From Plasmodium malariae (lineage: Eukaryota; Apicomplexa; Aconoidasida; Haemosporida; Plasmodiidae), in assembly GCF_900090045.1 (NCBI RefSeq), contig NC_041786.1, positions 811,501 through 875,500 of the forward strand: 64,000 bases of DNA, given 5' to 3'. Below are positions 33,158 to 44,955 of this stretch, piece by piece. Positions within the stretch are counted from its first letter, which is position 1. Each line of letters starts with the position of its first letter. A program made the position numbers and the translations under genes. The notes beneath the pieces were generated by a model that saw nothing but the letters and a program-made list of their open reading frames with translations, was not told the DNA's origin and did not search any database.

Positions 33158-34611
33158 TATGAATGAACGAAAGGAGGGAGGGACAGATTAATTACTCATA
33201 ATATTACAAAACGAATGAGAAATATTAACAACCAGTTGAAGCGATTATTAAGAATAGTATGGAATATACACGAGAACGTGAACAAGTCAGATTATTTTCC
33301 AAGGGCTAACCTTATCGTATCATAGCGCCTTCAGGGAAAAAAAAAAAAAGAAGCCCACAGAAGTAATATGTACACGGAAATACACACACACATATATATA
33401 TATATGTGTATACCCACGAAGTTAATGTATAACCAAATGCGTAATTCACACAGATGTATTATATGTAATTAAATTGTAATAGTCTACGCTCCACTCCATA
33501 ATTAAAATATCTGCCCGTTATTTATGTTATCAAAAAAAAAAAAAAAAAAAAAAAAGAGCTGAACCTTGAGGCAGCAATTTTATTCATCTCTATAAATTAT
33601 ATGCAGTTTTCATTCATTACAGTTTTCGAATCTATGCGCATATGCGTACGTGCATATGTAGACATATGTATATATACGTACAAAAATGAGCACGTGAGTA
33701 TGCAAACATAGATGCATACGTACATATACGTGTGTGTAGGTATATATTTCCTCGAAACTGAATTGCCTAAACGTAGCATGGACTGGCCAGTACGATATAA
33801 CGTAATTTAAATAATCATATACAAATTGTTCATAAATGAACAAGCATCTTATTAAAAGAATGGGGGGAAAAAAGAGCAGTGAAGGCGTGGAAACACGACC
33901 ATATAAACTTATGCATGCGTTATAATTAAAACTTACAAATATGGAGTAATCTTAATGTTTCTTCATATAGATGTACATATACGTGCATAAGTACATACAT
34001 ATGTACATGTGCGTGTACCTTTTTAGTAGTTTTAAATTTCAGTTTATTTAATGCAAACATTTACCAATTTTCCAATTTTTTTTCCTTATTTCTTTTTTTC
34101 ATTTCAATATTTGAATTGTATAAATTCCACCAACTAGAGTCTTCCTTTTCTAGGTAATTAAACTTTTTGTTTTTTTGTATCTAAAAAAATTTACTTTTTA
34201 TAAAAAAAAAAAATAAATAAAATAAAAAAGAAGGCGTATGAAAAATAGTGAACAACCGAGCAGTTACGTAATGGAACAACTTAACAACAAATTACTTTCA
34301 CTCATGAAGCAAAAACAATTCAGTATTTGCTGCCCCTCTTAGGTGTATTCATGCTGTTAAAAAAAAAAAAAAAAATGAAATAATAAGACAATTTCGAAAA
34401 AATGAACCGTTCCGTATTTTCAAGTTATATGAACACAAACAAGTTTGTTCAAGGGTCTTTAAATAAGCTATTCTTTAATGCTATATTATGGTTTTTAATT
34501 TGTAAAAAAAAAAGTCAATCCCAATTCGTTAAAAAATAATGAAAAAAGGATAAAGGAAGAGGGAGTGGAAATATGAACGAAAATGAGAACAAGATAACGT
34601 ATAAGGAGAAT

Positions 34612-34668
<57 letters not shown>

Positions 34669-34707
34669 AAAAAAAAAATATAAATAAAAAAAAATAAAAA
34701 TAACACA
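33158..34707. other. Convergent 3' intergenic region
   Basis: The region between the stop of the giant gene and the stop of the TRIP4-like gene. It holds poly-A tracts, including a run of about 55 A at 34612-34666, and TAYGTACA-rich blocks. No gene is supported. Confidence 0.6.
34612..34666. repeat. Long poly-A tract
   Basis: About 55 consecutive adenines, a likely sequencing or assembly trouble spot just 3' of the TRIP4-like gene. Confidence 0.9.
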
Positions 34708-36308
34708 CTATATGGCATCTTCGTCTTCTTCACTAACACTTAATACGTTATATTTGTATTTTTTTCCTTTTTTGTCGTCTTTTCTTCTTTCATTTTTGTT
34801 TCCCCCCTTCCCGTTATCCTTATTTAAAGGCATATCACCTGTAATTATATTTTCCTTAAGAAATAATATCCTTAAATCGTTTATGTAAGTGCAATTTTCC
34901 CTTTGTTTCTTTGACAAATAATTGCTAACGTTATTCCTATTAATAGCAAGCACTTTTTTACACTCAACTTTGCTTCTATACTCTTTTTCTTTTTCATTTA
35001 AATATTCATTAAATTCTTTAATATTTAAGTAGTCCTTATTTTCCTTTATTTTCATATTTACAAAATCGATGTCGATGTTGATATCACCTAAGTTAAAAGG
35101 AAAAAGAAAAATTATATATATATATGAAACAAATGGGTACAACTGTAAATGCATTACTCAGGAAAAGCTCACATGAAGCACATAAAAAATATTCGAAGCT
35201 AATGACTAAATCTAAGCATATTGTTAAGTAGAGGGATACTCATATACACGTGGAATTATGGATGAACGTGGCATGTATGTAATACGAGAATAATATCGTG
35301 TATTGATTTATATTACTGAATCTCTTCCCGAATATTTCAGTATATTTGTCTATAATTTCATTTTTTACTTCGTCGTCATAACAAGAAAAATGTATTTCAT
35401 AATTATTAAATTCGTTTTTAATATCGTCCTCAAACCAATCAATACTATCATCAATTATTTTCGTTTGCTCTTCATTATGAGAGTTACTTAGCATTTTATC
35501 TCGTAGGTTAAAGGCTACAAAGAAAAGTAAAGAAAGCATGCAAATAGGTGTATATGCTCACAGTTGCAAGCATGCACACGACATTAGAAATGCGCGTTTG
35601 TGTAGTAAGATGCATAACATGTGCATTTATATAAGCACATGGTAAACGGCACATACATATATATGTAGAACACATATTCATATATGCACACATATGTAGG
35701 TATGCATCTGATCATTGCTCATTTCGTGTGTACTTATGCACATACTTCCAAATGCTTGTAATATATTTTTTTTTTTTTAAATGCAGATTTTCAACAATAG
35801 TGCAGAATGGACTAAAGGAGTTACCTTCCTTCAAATAGCTATTTCCTGAATCAAAATAAAATTTATGGAAGAAAGCGTCTGCATTTTTTATTGCCATCAG
35901 AGTTTTTTTAGGTGAACTATCTACACATTCAGTAGGTATGAATATATTATTTATTACGGACGATTCATATAATTGGTTTTCACAAAAAATACATATTTTA
36001 TATTTTATTTTCGTGCAATAAATTTTTCCACATATTAAACAGTTGGCATAAATTTTGTGATTTTGTCCATTGCATGTACATATGGTCTTGCTCTTTTTTT
36101 TTTCTTTTTTGTTATTCTTTTGGTTAACACCTTCGTCCGACTTTGTATTTTCTTCCTGTATGAAATCTATGACTGTCCTTAACGAATAACTGTTTTCCTT
36201 TATTTTAAAAATGTAAAAATAATCGTCCTCTCTTTTTTTTCCCCTACCATTATTATTACCACTATTATTACTATTATGATTACTATTACTCTTACCATTA
36301 TTATTACC

Positions 36309-36343
<35 letters not shown>

Positions 36344-37241
36344 CATTACTGTTACTACAACTTTTTAATGTGTTTAATTCTACATTTTTTATAAATTCAA
36401 AATTGCCTATTTTGTTTGCGTCATTTTTTGTATTTCCTTTAAATTCTTCATCAACTCTTTTATTTTTTAAACCCCCTATTAATTCATTAGTCCGTACATT
36501 TTCAACCGATGTACTATTGGTTTCCACAATTTTGTCTTCTCCTGATGCTTCGCATGTGATGCCTACCTTTACTAATTTATTGCAATTTTCCTCATTACTA
36601 TTTTTTTTTAAAACATCCTTCTTCTTTTGTATTTGTTCCTCTTCACTATGATTTTCTTTTTTTTTACTTTTTACACAAGTACTTTCTTTTAATTCCGCTT
36701 CGGCGGATTTAGCTTTATCTTTATGTTGTACAACACAGCGTACCTCTTTTTTGCTGGTATTGTTCTTGTATGTATTTATATCCACATTTACATTTTTGTT
36801 TGTATTTGCGTTTTTACTTATATCCACATTTACATTTTTGTTTACACTCACTTTTTTACTTTCCGTAATGTCATTCTTTCCTTCAAACACATTTTCAAAA
36901 TAATCACATATGGTTTTACCAATAAAATTATTGAAACTCTGTTTATCAGTTATGGTATCATTTGACTGGTTTTCATCAACGCTGGCAAAAAATTTTGTTC
37001 TTGAATCAACTAGTTCTTGTGTAAATTTCTCTACCCTGCTACGTGAGTATTTAATATTCTTATTATTTTCAAAAAATGATTCATTTATTAAGTGTATTGA
37101 GCTGTACAAACTATATGATTTACAGTTTAAAACAGATTTTATGTAATTTACATCCAGTTCATCATTCTTTAAGTTAAAGAATTTTATTATTTTGGTGCAC
37201 AGGTAACTCGCGTACCTGTCGCTGCAGTCGTCTGCCTGCAT
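34708..37241 (-). CDS. TRIP4/ASC-1-type zinc-finger protein
   Basis: Three exons join in phase: 37241-35825, 35514-35317 and 35087-34708, encoding 664 residues. The N-terminal 100 residues are helical. A long low-complexity middle (asparagine run near residue 310) precedes a zf-C2HC5 finger at about 386-430: CTCNGQNHKIYANCLICGK, then IYC and ICIFC, the cysteine/histidine spacing of activating signal cointegrator 1. Exon 2 supplies the next conserved ASC-1 element, KIIDDSIDWFEDD (human VIDDQSDYF). The C-terminal exon is charged and ends in an acidic tail. The C-terminal ASCH domain of human TRIP4 is not visible. In other eukaryotes ASC-1 works with the ASCC3 helicase in transcription and in rescue of collided ribosomes; the parasite role is inferred. 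Confidence 0.75.
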
Positions 37242-37264
37242 CCTTTCTTTTCCATTTGTTTCGT

Positions 37265-37520
37265 AATGTTTAGTTTTATCGTGATTTGATTTATTTTATT
37301 ATGCTCTGATTTATTTTGTTATACTTTGATTTATTTTGTTATACCTTGATTTATTTTGTTATACTTTGATTTATTTTGTTATACTTTGTTTTATTTTGTT
37401 ATACTTTGATTTATTTTGTTATACTTTGATTTATTTTGTTATACTTTGATTTATTTTGTTATACTTTGTTTTATTTTATTATGCTTTGTTTTATTTTATT
37501 ATGCTTTGTTTTATTTTATT
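37265..37520. repeat. 20-bp tandem repeat 5' of TRIP4-like gene
   Basis: About twelve copies of a unit close to TTATACTTTGATTTATTTTG immediately upstream of the TRIP4-like start codon, so probably in its 5' UTR or promoter. Confidence 0.9.
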
Positions 37521-37850
37521 ATGCATTGTTTTCTTTTGTTTCGTTTTCTTTTGTTTCGTTTTCTTTTGTTTCGTTTTTTAATTATATTTTACCTTCTCCT
37601 TTTCCCCTATTTCATTTGTTCGTATGTATGTGCCTACATATATACCTGCGCAAACCGACATATGTATAAGTGTACAAGGTAATAACATAGAGGGAATACT
37701 TAATAGCTAACTAGGTGAATTATCAATTCAAACGATCTTGAAGAAGGGGGAAAAATAATAAACGACATTCACATTTATGTACATATGAATTAGTATATAT
37801 ACACATATTTGTATATATGTACATACAAGTAAACACAATTGATTGCTTAC

Positions 37851-38147
37851 TTATTCGCGTACAACGAATTTCTCGTACATTTCCATAAATTTTTCTTTTT
37901 CCAGATCCATGACACAATTTGTAACACATTGTCTGCGTTTTGCTTGAGAATAAAATTGAGCTATTCGTGATATGAATGCCAACTGATTTTTGTTATAAAA
38001 ATAAGAAAAATAATACTCTTTTGTGAAAATTAATTTGAGAAAACGATAAATGATCATCTTTCTTTTGCTGCGCTTCACTGCTTTGTACTGCTTTGTTTTA
38101 TTATTATTTTTTTTTTTCCCGTTGCGGGTATGCTTATGATAACACAT
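37851..38147 (-). CDS. Small hypothetical protein
   Basis: A minus-strand ORF of 98 residues from the first ATG. The poly-N/K start (NGKKKNNNKTKQ) suggests that the ATG at 38057 (MIIYRFLKLIF, 68 residues) is the real start. The body has less biased composition than the surroundings: an amphipathic or membrane-proximal start, then QAKRRQCVTNCVMDLEKEKF with a single CX3C pair. One CX3C pair recalls half of a small-Tim or CX(n)C mitochondrial protein, but the second pair is missing, so I do not assign it. It lies between the TRIP4-like and exonuclease genes on the same strand. A neighbouring exon may be missing. Confidence 0.5.
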   Translation of the reverse strand: MCYHKHTRNGKKKNNNKTKQYKAVKRSKRKMIIYRFLKLIFTKEYYFSYFYNKNQLAFISRIAQFYSQAKRRQCVTNCVMDLEKEKFMEMYEKFVVRE

Positions 38148-38909
38148 TATTTATTCCGAAGAACAGAATGACTTATTACATTACAGAAAAAAATAAAATA
38201 TGCAAAAAAAAAAAAAAAAAAAAAAATTGCACCATCATTTAAATTTTATTTAAATATATTTTAACTAACATTTAAATCTATTTTAAAGCTATTTTAAAGC
38301 TATTTTAAAGCTATTATAAAGCTATTATAAAGCTAATTTGAAAGAAAAGAAATCTGTAATTAACTTTTCTTTTTTCTTTTTCTTTTTCTTTTTCTTTTTC
38401 TTTTTCTTTTTCTTTTTCTTTTTCTTTTTCTTTTTCTTTTTCTTTTTCTTTTTCTTTTTCTTTTTCTTTTTCTTTTTCTTTTTCTTTTTCTTTTTCTTTT
38501 TCTTTTTCTTTTTTTTTTTCTTTTTTCTTTTTCTTTTTTCTTTTTCTTTTTTTTTTTTTTTTTGATCTCCATTATGTTTAACTGAAAATGATTATACATC
38601 TTATTTGCTATTTTTTTTTTTTTTGTTTTACTTTTTTTTTTTCTTTACACATGTTCAGTTGATACGTGTAAAAAGACTGTCAAAAATGGTAAGTGTGTAG
38701 ATACGTAAAAGGCAAATATTTAAGTAGCATATACTTATGAAACAAATACAATGAGACAAGGATATATTAAACAAACGACTGTGTAGCAAATATGTATAAA
38801 ATGAATACGCACCGTGTTGATATTCGGCGTACCACTACACGATAATATGCTATGCTGCACAAAGACGACACAGGAGAGTTGAGTACCGCGCAGGCACACA
38901 TATACATGC
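38148..38909. other. Intergenic region with polypyrimidine array
   Basis: Contains poly-A, a TTTAAAGCTA-type repeat at about 38275-38335 and the CTTTTT array. No gene is supported. Confidence 0.6.
38365..38560. repeat. (CTTTTT)n polypyrimidine array
   Basis: About 25-30 units of a 6-bp CTTTTT repeat, purely pyrimidine on the plus strand and able to form triplex-type structures. Confidence 0.95.
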
Positions 38910-41900
38910 TTAACTTTTGAGGAGAATGGAAAACCAGCCATTGAAGTTCCTTTTTTTGTCGTTGACACATAAGGTATTTCTTAACGTTCTAAGTGAGTTA
39001 ATAATGAACATATTTTTTTCATTGGTCCTATTTTCATTCAAATAATTTAAAATACATTTATCATATGTATATAATAAATGCTGGAATTCAAAAAAATGAA
39101 TTTTTGTCCAAACATTGTCTTTTTTTTTTCTGTTTATAAATTCTTCTAAAGATTTTATTTTTTGATCAACATTATTTAATTTTTCATTAATATCTTTTGC
39201 AGAATAAAATATATCTTTTGCTGTACATAATGTTTCTTTAATTTTTTCTTCAGCTAAATAGTTGTCATTAAATGATAAAAGTATTAAAGCGTCATTTTTC
39301 CCCATATTATTATAAATTTTTTCAATATTTGAGCTAAGCTTATTTAATATTTCATTTGCTTCAACTCTACTTGGAAATTCAAACATTTTTTCATTATTTT
39401 CAATTTTAAAATTCTCATTATTAGCATTCTTAAAACAGTTGTACATTTTTTCATTACATAAATTTTCATAATCCCTAAATATTAAAATATAATTTTTTAT
39501 TTTATTTTTATTTTTTAAATTCATAATTAAATTTTCTGCACATTCATCATCATTTTCACACACACAGTGGAAACAATTTTTCAAAAAAATCTTTGGCACT
39601 TTCTCTTCAATATATTTATTCTTTGAATCATATATACATAAGTTTTTCTCATACTTAAAACATATATCCTCTTCTTGAATTATGTTATTGGCTATGTTCG
39701 AATAATTATCTCTGTTAAGAAAAAGGGGAAGGGGGTGGTAAAAGCTGCTGAACTCGTTTGCGCCAAACTCGCTAATCTGAAAAGCAGCAATAGTGCAAAA
39801 AGGGGGGCGCCCAAATGGATAAATAGGTAGAAAAATAAATAAGCAGTATATAAATAAATAGCGATTAACAATACGTGCAAATACACATATATACGAATAA
39901 ACATATATGCGAATAAACATATATACGAATAAACATATATGCGAATAAACATATATACGAATAAACATATATACGAATAAACATATATACGAATAAACAA
40001 TATATACGAATAAACATATATGCGAATAAACATATATACGAATAAACATATATACGAATAAACATATATACGAATAAACATATATACGAATAAACATATA
40101 TGCGAATAAACATATATACGAATAAATACACAGGAAAATGTCGAATCGAATGGACAAACGAAGGCGTCACTACATAGGGGGGCTACGAATTATTACCTTC
40201 TTTATGGCCAGGAACATACTTATTTTGGCGTCATCAATGGAGTTATGACCATTGTCTCTTTTCATAGTAATATTTAAATGCTTTTTTGAAAGATTGAATA
40301 AGGAGGGTTTTATAAAATAATAATTAGAACCCGAATATATTACTGAAGTGTCAATTACATAATCATGTTTTATTTTTAGTGCATGTAAATCATTTTCAAG
40401 GGAATGTCCAATTAGAATAGATTTATTATTTAGAATTTTTTTTAAATATTCTTGCACATCTTTTAATTTGGTATTTACATTTTCTAAGGTACTTTCATTT
40501 ATACCTGAGTACAGTGTTAAATAATTCGTAATTTTATTATCAGGTACAACATAAGAATCATATACAATATTCATATAAGCATCGACGACGGTAATTTTTG
40601 TTAATTCTCTTTGGTGGTTTGTCGTTTCGCACATTTCACAGTCTATACTAAAAATATTGTTTAAATCGAAATCACCAAAGGGGATCTCTTCCTCCTTCTC
40701 TTCACCTCCATTGTGTTCGCTACTCACGCTGCTTTCTTTACACATTTCGCTGCTCAGACACTTCTCTTCTCCCACGTCGTTGTTGACATCACTCCCTTTT
40801 CCGATTTCGTTGTTGATACTACTCTCCTTTCCCATTTCGCTTTTAACACTGTTTCGACTTTTTTCATGTGTCCCAAGCAAACCTAAGCTACCATTTAACA
40901 GAGTGCTTGTGTCCATTTGACCAACTTTCAAATGATTACACAGGTCAACACCATCATCGTACTCTTTTTCATTTCCGATTTTGCTCCATTTATGATATAA
41001 TACAGGACTTAGGGTAAACAAATTTGAATTTCCATTTAGTTCATTATTTTCCTTTTTCTCATTTTCTTCATTAATTTGAATCGGTACATGTACAAGTTCT
41101 GTTTTTACAAGTGGCTTCTTATTCGTTGTATGTATTTTTTTCCAATTTGTCGATGCTTTTAAAAGTTTTTGTAACGCATCAGCATACATATTTATGTGTT
41201 CGATTGTAAATGTATTTTTTTGCTCTTGATCAATTTGTTCATCAGTGAGGAATTCTTCTTTTTTATCCTTTTCTAAGGGTTCATTTTTTGCTTCAACATA
41301 CTCTGCAAGTATGGTCTCTGCGTTTATATTTTCTGAGTGCACATTTTCTACCTGTTTATTCCCAAACTGTTTATTCTCCTTTTCCGTTTCCAAGAAATTT
41401 CCTTCCATTTTTTCGTGCTTTTGAACATGCAAATATGGATCATTCATAATGTATGTAGAATTCATGGTTACAGACAAATACTCTTTAATATCACTTATGT
41501 TATGCTTGTCCCTTTTAACATACTTAATATTATCAAAATTTATATAATCATGGGAATTATTATTTGGATATTTATTTAATAATAGCTGTTCTTTAGTTAA
41601 TAGATAATTCTCTATATTAAAATGTGCATTACATTTATTTTTTTTTTTATTACTAGATACAGATACACTTAATGTTTTTAAAATTAAATTACTGCAATTA
41701 TTCTTTACACATTTCTCTTTATGAACTTTTCTGAAATTATTATTTTTCTGTAATTTTTTGAATACATTATTTGTTGTTATGTCTTTAATATACCAATTTG
41801 ATAAATTCGGGACAAGACATATAATTAAATTATTCAAATTTTCGTTATTTTTTATTACAAATAATTCATTTTTAAAAATACTTTTTTTTATTCTTAAATT

Positions 41901-42092
41901 AACTATAAAATTATGAATATCTTTTAAGTATAAATTTTTGTAACTGTAAAATGATACTTCCAATTTCTTACTCGAGTTCTCTTTATTTTGTGTTTTTTCA
42001 TTCAATTTCTTTCTCTTTACAACCCTTGACTTATCATTATTCCCAAATTGGTTTAATGAATTCTTTTTATTTTTCCTCCTTTTATTCTTCAT
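38910..42092 (-). CDS. DEDDh RNA exonuclease (REX1/REXO1-like)
   Basis: Two exons, 42092-40197 and 39776-38910, join in phase 0 and encode 920 residues. The exonuclease domain lies at about 480-630. Exo I is FSIDCEMCE (D and E near 484-486), Exo II is LIGHSLENDLHALK, and Exo III is HNSIDDAK with the H and D of the DEDDh class. SLFNLSKKHL precedes Exo III as in Rex1-type enzymes. These nucleases trim 3' ends of rRNA, tRNA and other small RNAs in the nucleus. The N-terminus is basic (KNKRRKNKK), fitting nuclear or nucleolar targeting, and is followed by a long parasite-specific region. The C-terminal exon (289 residues) is charged and helical with no known domain. The 420-bp intron is largely a 16-bp tandem repeat; reading through the donor meets a stop within ten codons. 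Confidence 0.82.
39885..40130. repeat. 16-bp tandem repeat in exonuclease intron
   Basis: About fifteen copies of ACATATATACGAATAA, with some GCGAATAA variants and one shifted unit. Because 16 is not a multiple of 3, all minus-strand frames cycle through the same peptide and stay open, giving misleading ORFs. Confidence 0.95.
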
Positions 42093-43150
42093 CGGAATGA
42101 ACGTGTTATCAGGTAAAGATGATGGGTCTTCCTCGTACTCGGGCGTACAGGAGCTGTAGCTGTTATATACTTAATAAATACCGCTCTATGTAAGTAATGT
42201 GTATACATATGCATGTCTTCGCGTTTATTCAGTGTTACGCGTTTAAGCGACATTCCGCATTTATGCGGTATTACACGTTTAATACTGGCTTTCGCACTTA
42301 AGCGCTTTAACACTTACGTATTTACGTACTCACTTATGTACTCATTTACACATGTACTGGCTTACACGTTTACCTGTACTTCTTTCTCTTTGCGTGAGCA
42401 CAGCCTCCAAAATGAAAAAGCTGTTCCGCAAAAATTTTAAATCTTGCAACTTTAAAAAATTTAATATATATAATAAAAAATTATTTTTCATATTCAAAAA
42501 AATGTAGAATAATGCATTTATCTTTGAATGAATTTTTATTTCTACTTAATTTTTTTTAATATTTTCCACAATTTAAATTAAGAAAACATTCAAATATATA
42601 TTGTACGAAAATGTATATAATTACATGTTCATATACTATTTTACGTGTTATGTTAAAGAATTTTATAAAAAAAAAAAAAAAAAGAAGCCAAAATTGTTGC
42701 ATGATTCGTTTAGGCGATTGGTGGCTATTTTGCGCTGCGAAAAAGCAGCACACGAACCTATGTATGTATGGGAATATATCTATGAATTATGTATGTATGA
42801 ATATATGTATATTTGAATATATGTAAGTATGAATATATGTAAGTACGAATATATGTAAGTACGAATATATGTAAGTACGAATATATGTAAGTACGAATAT
42901 ATGTAAATACGAATATATGTACGTATGAATATATGTAAGTACGAATATATGTAAGTAAGAATATATGTATTTACTTAAGTATATATGTACGTATGGATGT
43001 ATGTACGTATGGATGTATGTACGTATGGATGTATGTACGTATGGATGTATGTACGTATGGATGTATGTACGTATGGATGTATGTATGTATGTATGTATGG
43101 ATGTATGTACGTATGGATGTATGTACGTATGGATGTATGCATTTATGAAG
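42093..43150. other. Intergenic region 5' of exonuclease gene
   Basis: The divergent region between the exonuclease start (minus) and the plus-strand islands that begin near 43171. It holds a GC-richer block at 42100-42400 with repeated TTACGCGTTTA-like words, then poly-A and two 16-bp repeat arrays. Confidence 0.5.
42795..43145. repeat. Two adjacent 16-bp tandem repeat arrays
   Basis: The first array (about 42795-42970) has units of GAATATATGTAAGTAC. The second (about 42985-43145) has units of GTACGTATGGATGTAT. The units appear related, suggesting one array diverged from the other. Confidence 0.9.
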
Positions 43151-43170
43151 GTAATAAATTTAGCGGACAG

Positions 43171-44589
43171 TATTTTTTTGTTGTGGCGCTATATAAGCAA
43201 AAGCTTGACGCCATTCTCCGGCAAAAAGGGGCAAAATTGTATATAACAGATTTTTCAAAAAAAAAAAAAAAAAACTTGTAAAAGATGACATGTTTAAATG
43301 AGTATACATAAAAATGAATGTATTTTATTTATTATAATATAATTAAACATTTTTGCAAATCTTAAATAAAGGAAAATATTTTGCACAAATGCATACATCG
43401 AAAATACAATCTACTTAAGTATGCTATGCGTAAACATGTTATGCGTACATATGTTGTGCGTATATATGTTGTACCTATATATGTTTAGCTTAAATATGTT
43501 TAGCACGAAATAAATTTTGTAAAAAAGCAAATGCTCAAATGGTTCATCGTGAATTATATTACATATATATATATATATATATATGCATATATTAAGTCAT
43601 ATTGTTTATAAAGCAAAAATGAACAGTTATATTATATTCTTATGTAATAATGAATATATGTAGTGGAATTTTTTCGCTGATCACTTAACACAAAGAGCTA
43701 AAAGGATCAAAACCGAAACATTTGATATGATACCAAGTTAATGGGAAACTACGAACTAATGTATAAAAATAAGCAATATATATATATATATATATAATAT
43801 ATACTGTTTTAAAATATCGTATTTATTTTTGATCAAAGAGAGTATTAATGGGAAGCTCCCCTTTGAATGCCTTGATTTTCTTTATGAACGTTACCATGTT
43901 TTAATATTATTATTTTATTTTTTTATTTGCCATTTTTTATAATTACGTTAACATTTCGTCACTTCGTTTATATATATATATATATAAAACATTAATTATT
44001 CTTTTCCCTGAGTGAAATGCATAACTTGCCAGTTTACATAAAAATGTAAATTTACGTATAAGGCGAAATATGGCTCAAGAACACTAACTGTAGTTTTACT
44101 GCACAATATTAATTGCGTAGTTCCTTTTTGGACGAATATTTTTACTTGTGTTACATTCCCTCAGTTAATATATGCCAAGAGCCGGTGACCACAATTTGAT
44201 TTTTTGAGTTGCCCATATTTTAAGTGGTATGTATAAGGGGCAGTGTCATATGGGTATAAATTTATATGTGCTTATGGTATATATGGATGTATATATTTGT
44301 GCTTACCTGTATTATATATGGATGTATATATTTGTGCTTACCTGTATTATATATGGATGTATATATTTGTGCTTACCTGTATTATATATGGATGTATATA
44401 TTTGGGCATACGTTTATATATTCCTCGTACTTGATCAGGGCGTGGGGGAAAGTGATCAAAATGGACTCACCTACAATAAGCTCATATTTGTAACCGATTT
44501 ACATACGAGCATTTATGGTGGAATTTATACATTCCAAATCGGAAAGCAATATTTTATTGCACTTTTTTTAAACAGCTTTAATGGTACAA

Positions 44590-44597
<8 letters not shown>
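43171..44597 (+). CDS. Candidate multi-exon gene with two good coding islands
   Basis: Two plus-strand islands look like protein. The first begins after a CGGACAG acceptor at 43171 (YFFVVALYKQKLDAILRQKG, then AKLYITDFS, to about 43260). The last begins after a TTGATCAG acceptor at 44439 and runs 53 codons to the stop at 44597 (GLTYNKLIFVTDL, then GGIYTFQIGKQYFIALFLN). Smaller possible exons lie between (near 43851-43892 and 44172-44193), with 35-bp repeats in the intervening intron. I could not close the phases or find the first exon. The helix, strand, then YFI-type strand order loosely recalls a roadblock/LC7 fold (LTFLRI, then DYFLIVIQN in dynein light chain roadblock), but this is a weak inference. 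The gene lies between two minus-strand genes. Confidence 0.35.
44278..44410. repeat. 35-bp tandem repeat, four copies
   Basis: Four near-identical 35-bp units starting ATATGGATGTATATATTTGT, with starts at 44281, 44316, 44351 and 44386. They sit just before the last exon of the plus-strand candidate gene. Confidence 0.95.
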
Positions 44598-44628
<31 letters not shown>

Positions 44629-44955
44629 TCTAAAAAAAATTTATTAAATATAAAGAGTCAAATAAATAAACAAAAATAGGATACTTTAAAAATGACAAGA
44701 ATAAGGTAGAGTAACATAGAACAGATGTATATGCGTAATGTAAATCCGTATGTACGCGAGTTGGTATATGTACATATATAGACACAATAATGCACAGCAT
44801 AAATGATCAATATATAATATACTTTTAAAAATGTAAAATGCTTAGGGGGGGGGCGTTTATTTTGATTTATATTACTTTGTTTTCACCCCGTTTTATGTTC
44901 CTCTGCTTTGCATCAATCTACTTTAAACCATCCCATTTTGTATTATTCTACTTTT
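44598..44955. other. 3' flank of DXS
   Basis: A poly-A run at 44597-44626, short AT-rich sequence and a G9 run (44846-44854) precede the DXS stop codon. Nothing else is seen. Confidence 0.5.

Noticed and set aside
38338..38599. Poly-phenylalanine and poly-(K/R) ORFs over the CTTTTT array
   Set aside because: They are pure translations of a 6-bp repeat.
42965..43165. YVWMYVRMD repeat protein
   Set aside because: It is a 16-bp tandem repeat read through; only the sequence after 43170 looks coding.
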